DNA from: Lepidurus packardi
Lineage: Eukaryota; Arthropoda; Branchiopoda; Notostraca; Triopsidae
Reading direction: 5' to 3'
DNA length: 64,000 nt
Assembly: GCA_023053545.1 (NCBI GenBank)
Contig: JAKZAN010000001.1
Span: 1,012,565-1,076,564, forward strand
This document shows, piece after piece, positions 52,401 through 62,884 of the stretch. The notes beneath the pieces were generated by a model. That model was not told the DNA's origin and did not search any database. It saw only the letters and a program-made list of their open reading frames with translations. Each line of letters opens with the position of its first letter. Position 1 is the stretch's first letter. A program made the translations under genes and the position numbers.

Positions 52401-55400
52401 TGTAGTAAGAATAGAGATGGATGTTTGGACGATACGCAAACGCTAGTTTATAAATTTTAAAAAAAACACAATGGCTGTAACGATACAATATAGCTAATAG
52501 ATGGCGCTTATTGTGATCACGTTTGTCAAGTGCATATTGATTCTATTCAGCAGAGGTTCTAATCATCGAAAATTGGGAATGTGCAATAGAATGCTACGAT
52601 TCAGGGGCACGAATGGGCTTGTTTGAACTAAAGAAACAAAGCATCGTCGACTTTTTGACACTTTTTCCACAATTTTCCTTTTTCTAGATTCAATACTTGA
52701 ATGCAATATTTCTACTGTTTATTTCGGAACGATTTGTCAGCAATTTTGATAGACATGATGGAGAATGATTTTGATAGAGATGGTTGAGACTGTTTTTCCA
52801 CACTTTTCCTTTTTCTAGATTCAATACTTCAATGCAATATTTCTACTGTTTATTTCGGAACGCTTTGTCCGAAATTTTGATAGAGATGATTGAGAATGAT
52901 TTTGATAGAGATGATTGGGACTGATTTTGATAGAATTGATTGAGGACGTATTAATTTGGCGCTGGGTTTGACGATTTTCTATGAATTTTAGAGAAAGCTT
53001 GGGAGACTTTTAGATTCAGTTGGCAATGGGTTAGGAAATATCGTTGAATATTCTTAGAAGGGAATACTCGAGAATAGAGTAGGAGCAGCTTATTGTGATC
53101 ACGTTTTGAATCACGTTGTGAATATGGATTCGATTAAGCGGAGATTCTAATAACCGCAAATTGGTTACTGGTTTGTTTAAACCAAAGAAACAAAGCCTGG
53201 TCCACTTTTCGAGGCTTTCCCACACTTTTACTTTTTCTAGATGCAATACACCCACTATTGTTTATTTCGGAACGATTTGTCCAACAATTTTGATAGAAAT
53301 GATTGAGGAATTCCTAACTTAATTCCTTTGTGGCCAATCTTTTAAATTTAACTTGTCCCAAGTTTCAATGAGCCGCAACTTCTCATTTACATTGAAATCA
53401 ACTCTGTTCTTGTTCGTCGCCATTTTTATAGAACCACGCGTCTAAAACTAACACTGCATCTTTGAAGCCTCTTCCTACGCATAGATTGGGTTCTCAACAC
53501 GCTATCCCTTCTAATTTCCCCCGTTAAAGGAACTGGTCATTCAATTGAATAAACCTGCTCATTGAATTGACCAGGGAGTTTCGAAGGGAGTTTCCCTAAG
53601 CGTAGAAGTCTGGAGATGACAGGATTGGTCAAAGTGACGTAAAAACAATGTTATTGGTCAATATGCAAAGTCCATGTAGCAATCACTACTGTAGTTTCGT
53701 TACTGCATATGAGACAATGCTATTGAAACTGATTCTAATATCCGAAAGCGTGATTAAAATAACCAGTTCAAATGCTATGAAGTTTCTCATTTTGAATCGG
53801 TCCTTTAAAATTTGATTCCATAAAGCGGCTGATTCTAATAACTTGGGATCCCAATAAGCATCTACTGTATTAGTATTAACTGTATTAATATTTATGTATT
53901 AATATTAGTATTTACTGTATTAATATTTAATATTAATTGTATTAGTATTTGTTAGCGGAGGTTAGTTAGGTTAGTGAGAGACTTCCCCCGTCCATTAAAG
54001 GACCTGATCATTCAATTGAATAACCTGCTCATTGAATTGACCAGAGAGTTTAGAAGGGATTTCCCCTAAGCGTAGTAGTCTGGCGATGACAGGATTGGTG
54101 AAAATGACGTAAAAGCAATATCATTGATCATACGTACTACAGTCCATGTAGCAATCACTACTGTAGTTTTGTTACTGTATATGAGACAATGCTTTTGAAA
54201 TTGATTCGAATATCCGAAAGTGGGATTCTAGTAACCGATTAAAATACTATGAATTTCATCGTTTTGAAGCGGTCCTTTAAGATTTGATACCTAGCTGATT
54301 ACAATAACCAGTGGCCACAATAAGCGGCACTATTATTATTATTATTAAGGGTACTATTATTAGATTCAATATCGGCCAAATGTCACACATTGTTCTAAGA
54401 ATTATTAGAAATGTGGCTGTGAAGGCGATACGATAGTTTTGTAAAATGCGAAAATTCGGAAACAAGTAGAAATTACGTAGAAATTTGGCCAAGTAATGTA
54501 CAGCAATTTAGCCTAAATTTCCTAGTAAATAAAGATATAGGTTTTAAATGTACGTTTTTAGTAATAAACTTTGGCAACAGGCTTATGCCTATACGCCAAT
54601 AAATTCAAAAAAAGATATATGGAAGCATTTAGAAGTTTCGTTTTTTCTTTATTTTGGGAATTAAGGTGGAGAGGCAAAGAAATTTTCAGTACAGCAATTC
54701 TTAGAAAAGCTTAGTAGATAAGTAGAGTTATACAAATACAACTTTCCTAGCCGTGGAATCTTTCAACCAAACTTTGCGTTTAAAAGATTTTTAGACTATT
54801 TTTCATGAAATTTCTTATCAACTTTTTCATTTTCGTAAAGTTTTTTTTAGACTATTTTACACGATTTTGAAGTACACATTCCAAGCTTTGGGTACTTCGA
54901 TATTCGATTGCTTCCTAAGTTAACATTAGGGAACCTAATGTTAACCTAAACCATTAAGTTAACCTAAAAGAGCTCATTTAAGATTAACATGACATTAAAA
55001 TTTGATTCCCTAAAGCGGCTGATTCTAATAACTTGGGATCCCCATAAGCGGCATCTACTGTATTAGTATTAATTAGCGGAGGTTAGTTAGGTTAGTGAGA
55101 GACTTTTAAGGTTAGCTAATCTATGTTTAGCAGTTTGCAATACGAGTCCGTAATGGGCCTGTTGACCTTTCCAATTAAAAAGGGGTAACATTGGGAATTT
55201 CGTCTAATATTTACCAACGAAGATCAATGATTCGACAAGAAATTGCCTGCGTCAATAACATGGCTAATTGTCTCATTATAAAAGCTAATCAATACCAAAT
55301 TCTCATTAATTTTGTTTATTTATTTAAATAACCAACGTCAATATGGGAAGGTAATTGGCCTATGTAATGTCTTTCGCCTTTTTTTAATCTTTCATCCCCA

Positions 55401-58400
55401 GTTTCTACCCTCCCTTCGCTTATGTTTATAACATTTGCTTAAAACAGCGATGTAATAAAAGATAACCAATATTTAATAAAGATAACCAACAATAGGCGGA
55501 AGCCTACGTTGGTATTGAAATTAAAAAAAAAAATCTTTCATGTGCAAAATACACGTTTCTTTTAATGTTCAGCTAAACTCAGCTTCTGGGATTTCCGTAC
55601 CCTTTCTGCAACATGCACACTGGTTCGGCATAGGAAATTCTATAATCGTACTTAAGATATTACTTAAGCTATTTATATCTTCCGAAATGGAGCTAAGAAC
55701 TTGGGTTGCTGGGAAAGGAAATTCAGGTAAAAGCCATGAGCTTAACTAGCTTAACTAACTTGGACCAGAAGGAATGTTTGGGTTTCGCATGTTCGAGTGT
55801 TTAGGATGATTTAGAGCTGTGTCAAAAGATCTCTCCTTCTCCCGTTCTATTCCCAACCTTTGTATTAGAACTGCCAAGCTAAAGATCATTGCTCATGCCG
55901 TGCAAGATCCGTACATGCATCTAATCCGACCTTCGCTCAAGGTATACACAACCCAAAATCAACTTTATTTCTGCTCTTTCTCTTTCTTTTTCTTTACCGA
56001 AATAGAAAGAAATATAGATATTTTTTCGGGAGGGAATTTCTTCTGCCTGTGCTGGGGTTCATACTGTAACCTTTAGGACTTGACTGATGGGGCAGTTCTA
56101 ATTGCTAGGGCGGAAACCTTGTGGAAAAAAAATAAACAAGGAAAAATACCCACTCGGCTTACGCCTAATGATTACCACGATTACCCAGGAAAAAGTCTTT
56201 TGGTATTGGAATTGGTATCGTAGAAACTGGTTGAACGATAATGACTGCCAGTAATGTATCATCTCAAGCATAGCTATAAGCATCGTTGAAAGCTTCTTTG
56301 ACTTGAAAAAATTTGAATTTGACTTTGGAAATTTGAAACATTTGACTTTGAAAATTTGAAAAATTTGACTTTGAAAATTTGAAAAATTTGACTGAAAATT
56401 TGAAAAATTTGACTTTGAAAATTTGAAAAATTTGAATTTGAAAATTTGAAAAATTTTAATTTGAAAATTTGAAAAATTTGAATTTGAAAAATTTGACTTT
56501 GAAAATTTGAAAAATTTGAATTTGAAAAATTTGACTTTGAAAATGTGAAAAATTTGACTTTGAAAATTTGAAACATTTGACTTTAAAAATTTGAAAAATT
56601 TGACTTTGAAAATTGAAAAATTTGACTTTGAAAATTTGAAAAATTTTAATTTGAAAATTTGAAAAATTTAATTTGAAAATTTGAAATATTTGACTTTGAA
56701 AATGTGAAATATTTGACTTTGAAAATGTGAAACATTTGACTTTGAAAATTTGAAAAATTTGAATTTGAAAATTTGAAAAATTTGACTTTGAAAATGTGAA
56801 AAATTTGACTTTGAAAATGTGAAAAATTTGACTTTGAAAATGTGAAAAATTTTACTTTGAAAATGTGAAAAACTTGACTTTGAAAATTTGAAAAATTTGA
56901 CTTTGAAAAAATTTTCATTTTTTTTTCTTTGACTTTTAGCCATTCTTCGTATTTTCTGAATTAGGAGCATAGTTTGAATCAGGGGAAATAATACAGTATA
57001 CGTTTGGAGGAAATACGCTAAAAATTCCGAGACATGGAGCGAATATTATGGAAGAAAAATTGAGGAGTCAAACCATTATGGCTTACCATCAGAAGTCCCT
57101 TGTAGGCGTAAATGCATCCCACGAAGATGGTCATGTGCTGGCTTTTGCAATACTCGCTCTCAGGTCGGATCTCAATGTCTTGGTTATGAGCGTCTAGCTG
57201 TTCATGGAGAACGAGGAAGAGAGTCGAGTGAGATACACCGAATGAATAATTTTGTAGCATATAAGAGGATTTCGGGGGACAGTATAGAGACAGTAGCAAG
57301 AGGCTTTGTGAGACATGGGAAATTGAGTTACACAAGGAGGGGCGGTTTTACGACTATTCTTACGTATGGGTCAAGTAATTTCGTCTGCCTGAAGAACGGA
57401 TCGATGATTTGCCACGTGGAGAGAATCGCGATGTCCACCGTGAGGAGGATACCGACTACCATAAACAGTTGGTAATCCTTGATAGCCTACGAAAGACGAT
57501 AAAAAGAAAAAAAAAAATACGTCCTTGTAATATTAGTAAATATGTATTTTTTCATACGAGTAAATACTAATGTAATATTTAGTAAATATGTATTTTTTCA
57601 TACGAGTAAATAATAATGTAATAGTAGCATAATACTATAGTTATATAATAACATGAGTAAATAAATAGTAAATATAGTAAATAAATATATATCGATGGTT
57701 TGTATCGATACCGACTATATATCGATAATTGATATTGTATCGATTTCTTTTGATCGTTACATAGAAAGGCAACTGCAAATCATAACATATACATAAACGA
57801 TATATATAAATCGATGATTTGTACGATCATCGATAGTGTATCGATTTGGTTTGTTCGATAACTATGAAAAAGTGTTTTCATTAAATTTAGACGTTGAATT
57901 TTTCTTAGACTTGGACGTTTTACGAAGTTCAAGTTTTATGAAGGATCGAGAACTTCATGGATGGTTTGTAACGATACCGATTATATATCGATAATTGATA
58001 CTGTATCAATTTCTTTTGATTGTTACATAGAAAGGCAACTGCAAATCATAACATATACATTAAACGATAAACGATATATATAAATCGATTATTTGTATCG
58101 ATTTGGTTTGTTCGATAACTATGAAAAAGTGTTTTCATTAGATTTAGACGTTGAATTTTTCTTACACTTGGACGTTTTACGAAGTTCAAGTTTTATGAAG
58201 GATGAATAATGAAGGATCTATAACTTCATGAGCGTCATGAAACGCTGAGACATGAGATCAGAATTTTTTTTTTTTTTACCTTTTTAAACCACTTTAAGCG
58301 ATGGTAAGGTGTGTCTGTCACACTTAAAGTTCTCTTTTCGATTGTTTTTAAGGTTTGGGGTCGGAATTGCGGAAATCAGAATTCTTCCGCAAGAATAGAG

Positions 58401-61400
58401 ATTTAAAACGGAAGTTGAGGTGGTTTGGAGGGTTATTGTTCTGCTATTTGGTGGTATTTCGGTGGTTTGAAAAGGAAGAATGGAGCATGTCCGGTCCTTT
58501 CTAGACTTGCGTTTAGGGTTTCATTGTTGGACCCTTTTACGACGGTTTGGACCTTTGTATCTTATACAAATCTTATACTAAAATAAGGAAATATTACTAT
58601 GAGATATTGTGATATTACAAGAGCTATTATTTCCGAGTTGTTAACTATCCAATTGATAGTTTTAGCGACGTTTTTAGCTTCTTAGTCTAAGTGATTGTCT
58701 GCGTAATTCGCTATTATTTCATTTTAATCTAAAAGCGAGCTTTTTCTATGAAAAAAAAATTAAATATAGGTCCTCAATTGTGTAAAACTTGGAACCGGTG
58801 CCAAAGGAATGAACGATGATGCGAAGTAATTTTTTTCAGGGGGAGCTGAGTTCTATGTTGATTCGCGTTGAGAAAAAATGATTGCATTTGGTAGTCAAAA
58901 CGTGGAGTTCTAAAATGGCATTGTGGGTTGACTTAATGATAGGTCTTATTACATGCTCGTTTTGTCAGTGCAAAAGAACAGGGTTTTGGAAAAGAGAGCG
59001 AGAGAGAAAAAAGCTTTTGGTTCTGTTGGCCTTATTGATTGGCATTTCGTGTAAAAAGCCAAATTTCTTTCATTGAAAAAAGAAAAATTTCATAAAATTA
59101 AAATAAATTAGCTGAATTTCTCTTGCCATTAAAGATAGATCTCTATCATAGATAGTACATTTTGCCAGGATGGATTTATATTGATTGGCATTTCGTGTAA
59201 AAAGCCAAATTTCTTTCATTGAAAAATTAAAAATTTCATAAAATTAAAATTAATTAGCTGAATTTCTCTTGCCATTAAAGATAGATCTCTATCATAGATA
59301 GTACATTTTGCCAGGATGGATAGTGTCGTGTGGCGTGGATGGAAAGTGGATGATTTTTGAGCGTGAGCAGACCGACTTGTTGATTCCGAGTGATCACGTG
59401 ATCCAGTGATCATTTGATACGAACGCGCCTTGAACTCAATTTGAATTATGGTTCTTTTCGAGAGCACTAGCACGCACGAAACTTATACACGGTTATAAAG
59501 GCATAAAGTTGAGAAATTAAAACATTTTTTTTTTCTAGTCTCAAGACTAGAATTGCAGTCCGGGGTTAACTCAAAATATCAACCTAGATTATTAGATTTT
59601 TTTTTTTTTTTTTTTTTTTGAGACCGTAAAACCGGGTTTTCCAAGCTCAGGTCGTTGTAAATCCTCATTCCTCGTGAGGAAAAGATTCTTTTTTTGGACT
59701 GAACAATTGTAATGGATCTACGGCGCCCAAAGATCCAGAACATTGACTACATTGAATCCAGAACCAACAGATTGAGTAAATTGCTACGAGACTCTGATGG
59801 GCTGAAAATGGTTCGAGAGAAAGTAAGCCGGAATTTCGTATACAAGTCGCCTGAAATCCTGATGTTCCAGGACACCGCAGTAATATCGATTCCTTGCGAG
59901 TTCCGACATTGATCAGGCCTGGGTTTGGGGAGGTTTCGCCAAAAAAAAAAAAAAAATCTAGTTATCAAATTTAGTTATTAAATCTAGTTTAAAAATTTAG
60001 CTAAAAAATTCTGGTTAAAAAATTTACTTATCAAATCTAGTTAAAAAATTTAGTGATTAAAGAAGATTGACTTCATGATATGTGTGCAATACTTGAGTTT
60101 GGAAATTTGGAAATTATGAAGCTTGCGGCAATGCAAAGGAGGAGAGAGCCAGCAGCTTTGCTTAAGACTTTGAGCCATGAGGCGCATGCAAAGAACCCAT
60201 TGTTGGGCCGTTCGCGTTACCTTTTTGTTAAGTTTGACGTCTTTGAAGATGGAATGAACGCGCCACGTTTTGGAAAACATGGAGCCAAACGCTAAGGTGA
60301 AACCCGCCATGAGAGTCCATACCCTAGCCGTGCAAATGACGGGCAACGCCGATTCACTGGTCAAGTGCGAGTCGAGGCCGAGCAGGATCACACTCGTGTA
60401 GGTCAACAAGCAGCCGATAATAATTAAGTTGTTCAAATACGGACTGGACATCTTAATAAACCTGCACCATAAAAACAATTAAAACTAATCAAACAGAATG
60501 AAACATACACAAAATAATTCAGAATAATTCAAACTAATCAAACAGAATGAAACAAAACACCAAATAATTGAGAATAATTCAAACTAATCAAACCGAATTA
60601 AATATAACAAAAAATAACTCAAAATAATTCATAATAATAAAACAGAATTAAACGTAACAAAAAATAATTAAAAGTAGTTCAAAATAATAAAACAGAATTA
60701 AACATAAAAAAAAATAATTCAAAATAATTCAAAAATAATAAGACAGAATGAAACATAACACAAAATAATTCAGAATAATTCAAACTAATCAAACAGAATG
60801 AAATATAACAAAAAATGATTCAAAATAATTCAAACTAATCAAACAGAATGAAACATAACAAACAATAATTCAAAATAATTCAAAAATAATAAGACAGAAT
60901 GAAACAACACAAAATAATTCAGAATAATTCAAACTAATCAAACAGAATGAAATATAAAAAAAAATAATTCAAGATAATTCAAACTAATCAAACAGAATGA
61001 AATATAATAAAAAATGATTCAAAATAATTCAAACTAATCAAACAGAATGAAACATAACAAACAATAATTCAAAATAATTCAAAAATAATAAGACAGAATT
61101 AAACAGCACAAAATAATTCAGAATAATTCAAACTAATCAAACAGAATGAAATATAACAAAAAATAATTCAAGATAATTCAAACTAATCAAACAGAATTAA
61201 ACATAACAAAAATAATTCAAAATAATTCAAAAATAATAAGACAGAATGAAACATAACAAAAAATCATTCAAACAGAATGAAACAAAAAATAATTCAAAAT
61301 AATTCAAAAATAATAAGACAGAATTAAACAGCACAAAATAATTCAGAATAATTCAAACTAATCAAACAGAATGAAATATAACAAAAAATAATTCAAGATA

Positions 61401-62035
61401 ATTCAAACTAATCAAACAGAATTAAACATAACAAAAATAATTCAAAATAATTCAAAAATAATAAGACAGAATGAAACATAACAAAAAATCATTCAAACAG
61501 AATGAAACAAAAAATAATTCAAAATAATTCAAAAATAATAAGACAGAATTAAACAAAACAAAAAATAACTCAAAATAATAAAACAATGAAACGTAACAAA
61601 AAATAATTCAAAATAATTCAAAATGACAGGTTTAAATTTTAAAAGAAACTAACTGGAAAGGAATTGAACATGGACAGGAAAATAGGAAATTAATTAAAGT
61701 ACTAATTAACGAAAAATAAATTTTCCGTTAATTCGTATTTTAATTGGGAATGTATTCTCACCTTTGACTCCGGAAATGGATGTTGACCCAGAGGAAGAAA
61801 ATGGAGACAATGATTCCCACAACGGCGGCCGAGGCTAAGATGGCGAAGATGGAAATGTTGATGCGAGTGGGTTCAATGATCTGAATTGTCCGATCCTTGG
61901 GCGGTGTTTTGCCGATCCAACTAATGGCGCGTCCTTTTTGTTGGAAGAGGGTCAAACTTTCGGTGCGGCTATCGAATTCTCCCACATTGACTTCCAACAG
62001 TCCTTTGATGTCCAATCCCCACGAAAGACACAAAC

Positions 62036-62073
<38 letters not shown>

Positions 62074-62678
62074 CTGTCTCTTAACATGGGGCGACAATGA
62101 CAACCATTTTAAGAAATGGGGCTGCATCCGTTATTGGATCGCTCCTATTGTTAGGGAGCTCGGGGTGTTGTGTTATTAAGCTGTTATAGATTGGAAGTGA
62201 GATAAAAAAAATAACTAAACGAAACTGGATGGGAGTTTGGGAGGGACCCAAAAAAACAAAATTGGCAAAGGATTAGAAAAAAGGTCGCGAGTTTTTCTGA
62301 CTTTTTCTGGGTTTGGATGTTCTTGGATATTTTATTTATTTTATTTATTTTATTGGTGCTTTTTTTATTTTATCTTTTAGTTTTCTTGAGATAACTTTGG
62401 GAGAGAAAAGGTGGAACATGGTCACGCTATTATGCGTTTTGTTGGCGAAGAAAAGTATTTCGTAAAGGGACATTGAAAAGGGAGAGGTTTTGGGTCGAAA
62501 TTTCGCTGTCAGTCCAAGTGAGACAGGAAAAGTATGGAAGGAGGGCAGCTTTTGGCTGGGTCTTGAAGCAAGAATATAAAATACATGTAAAAGGTAAACG
62601 GTAGGTCGGATATTTACCTTGAATTTGCTTGACAATGATTCCGCCCTTCCGCTCGTTGTCGACGAAGCTCACGGTGCC
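46418..62678 (-). CDS. GABA-B-R2: GABA-B receptor subunit 2, seven-helix domain and C-terminal tail (5' part outside window)
   Basis: Class C receptor subunit that couples the GABA-B heterodimer to Gi/o. Exons on the minus strand: 62678-62618 (end of ectodomain, [18 protein letters not shown]), 62002-61762 (linker and TM1, [12 protein letters not shown]), 60461-60221 (TM2-TM3, [31 protein letters not shown]), 57486-57364 (TM4), 57197-57087 ([19 protein letters not shown]), 52329-52105 (TM6-TM7, [19 protein letters not shown]), 51916-51731 ([19 protein letters not shown] and the start of the coiled coil). Then a possible exon at 51313-51223, a long Ser/Pro-rich tail exon at 49497-48350 and a last exon at 46983-46418 ending [10 protein letters not shown]. 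Phases match up to the coiled-coil exon and again from the tail exon to the last exon. The junction between 51731 and 49497 is unresolved (phase 2 is needed). The ligand-binding ectodomain lies beyond 62.7 kb. Confidence 0.9.
46990..47850. repeat. Minisatellite in the last intron of GABA-B-R2
   Basis: About twelve imperfect copies of a unit containing GAAAGTTAAGATTCGATTCG, AAAGATAAGATTCGCTTTTC and TTCCAAAACA, with periods alternating between about 60 and 75 bp. It begins a few bases from the last exon's acceptor (46984). Frames across it stay open on the minus strand because the unit lacks stops. Confidence 0.93.
49600..50060. repeat. Direct duplication, period about 208 bp
   Basis: A block from CATAATTTAATGCATAATGC to AGCACTTTGTAAGGTAAG occurs at 49620-49745 and again at 49828-49958 with few differences. 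A diverged partial third copy starts near 50028. Confidence 0.85.
50433..51319 (+). CDS. Unrecognised plus-strand gene nested in GABA-B-R2 (5' end uncertain)
   Basis: Four open segments join with one consistent phase (phase 1 at each junction): an open segment up to 50699 or so ending HCEL, a segment after the CTAG acceptor near 50735 up to about 50961 (GERI), then [20 protein letters not shown] up to about 51155, then 51195-51319 ([20 protein letters not shown] ... PQFPQQTL, stop TAA). Donors are GTAAGT and GTAAGA for the first two and a weaker GTCAAT for the third. The first segment has no in-frame ATG before the upstream stop at 50430, so either an upstream exon exists or translation starts at the ATG near 50581. 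No signal peptide or membrane segment is evident in the later exons. I do not recognise the family. The protein-like composition and phase agreement argue for a real gene. Confidence 0.45.
52497..53867. mobile_element. Composite of two pogo-like non-autonomous DNA elements
   Basis: The left end AATAGATGGCGCTTATTGTG, then ATCACGTTTG, starts at 52497. A second internal start of the same type (GAGTAGGAGCAGCTTATTGT) lies at about 53076. The shared right end, CCCAATAAGCATCTACTG, stops at 53867 followed by TA. The second element (about 790 bp) shares its body with the copy at 6372-7425. It contains AACCAAAGAAACAAAGC, CCAATCTTTTAAATT and AATTGAATAAACCTGCTCAT blocks. No transposase is seen. Either one element inserted into another or an internal duplication occurred. 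Confidence 0.7.
53985..54335. mobile_element. Right-half fragment of the pogo-like element
   Basis: From CATTAAAGGACCTGATCATT to GGCCACAATAAGCGGCACTA, this segment matches 53525-53865 with about 15 percent differences by eye. The right end is present (CACAATAAGCGGC) but followed by an ATT repeat. A further short piece of the same right end lies at 55002-55065 (GGCTGATTCTAATAACTTGG, CATAAGCGGCATCTACTG). Confidence 0.7.
54540..54610 (+). mobile_element. Very short A-tailed retroposon with 9-bp target duplication
   Basis: The insert GGTTTTAAATGTACGTTTTT...AATAAACTTTGGCAACAGGC is flanked by AAAGATATA at 54531-54539 and 54611-54619. Its stem-loop has the outer stem TTGGC/GCCAA and the inner stem AGGC(TTAT)GCCT, both intact. 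It shares its first 50 bases with the copy at 16752. Confidence 0.7.
55396..55531 (+). mobile_element. Longer member of the short A-tailed retroposon family
   Basis: A 136-bp insert ends with a hairpin CCAACAATAGGC(GGAA)GCCTACGTTGG, then TATTGAAATTA and an A-run. It is bounded by AATCTTTCAT at 55386-55395 and 55532-55541. The 3' hairpin has the same layout as in the shorter copies, but the stem bases differ on both sides while pairing is kept. The left part includes two copies of TAAAGATAACCAA. Confidence 0.55.
56295..56920. repeat. Minisatellite of TTTGACTTTGAAAATTTGAA units
   Basis: About 26 units of 18-24 bp built from TTTGACTTTGAAAATTTGAA and AAA spacers, in a GABA-B-R2 intron. Sub-variants with AATTTGAATTTGAAA and GAAAATGTGAAA cluster in blocks, showing local unit expansion. 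Reverse-strand frames are open (Phe/Ser/Lys/Gln-rich) only because of the unit's composition. Confidence 0.95.
57530..58215. repeat. Direct duplications in a GABA-B-R2 intron
   Basis: A unit of about 255-265 bp with GGTTTGTATCGATACCGACT, TACATAGAAAGGCAACTGCA, GATAACTATGAAAAAGTGTT and TTTTACGAAGTTCAAGTTTT occurs at about 57695-57957 and 57958-58210. To the left, a smaller pair (57535-57565 and 57580-57610) repeats GTAAATATGTATTTTTTCAT. Confidence 0.88.
59034..59325. repeat. Direct duplication, period about 146 bp
   Basis: A block from TTGATTGGCATTTCGTGTAA to ACATTTTGCCAGGATGGA is present at 59034-59173 and 59180-59320, nearly identical. It contains the self-complementary CTATCATAGATAG. Confidence 0.9.
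60485..61625. repeat. Minisatellite of AATAATTCAAACTAATCAAA-type units with higher-order copies
   Basis: Units of roughly 50-60 bp (ATAATTCAAACTAATCAAAC, AGAATGAAACATAACAAA) fill 1.1 kb of the intron between the TM1 and TM2 exons. A larger block of about 224 bp, starting AAGACAGAATTAAACAGCAC, is repeated almost exactly at 61091 and 61315, showing a recent higher-order duplication. Confidence 0.95.
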
Positions 62679-62884
62679 CTAGAAACGGACATTTGTTTAA
62701 GAAAAAAAAATAGAATAAAGAAAAAGGCGCTGTCAGGAGAGTGGAAAAACTCGAGGAATAACTGCTATTCCCCCACGTACCCACTCCAAAAAAAAAAGGA
62801 ACATGTTCTAGCATTCTATTGTTTGCCAAGGTAGTTTGCCAACGCTGGACAGCATGGACAGCAGCAGGGATATTGAATTTGGGT

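Noticed and set aside
55573-55941. Two plus-strand exon-like segments with acceptors and donors in a GABA-B-R2 intron
   Set aside because: The first ends in phase 1, but the only protein-like frame of the second needs phase 2; without a consistent join I do not call a gene.
56274-56970. Phe/Ser/Gln-rich open frames (minus strand)
   Set aside because: They are translations of the TTTGAAAATTTGAA minisatellite, with no start, splice or conserved residue pattern.
59712-59822. ATG-led segment [20 protein letters not shown] followed by a GTAAGC donor
   Set aside because: It looks like a first exon, but no downstream plus-strand exon was found before the window end; possible but unsupported.
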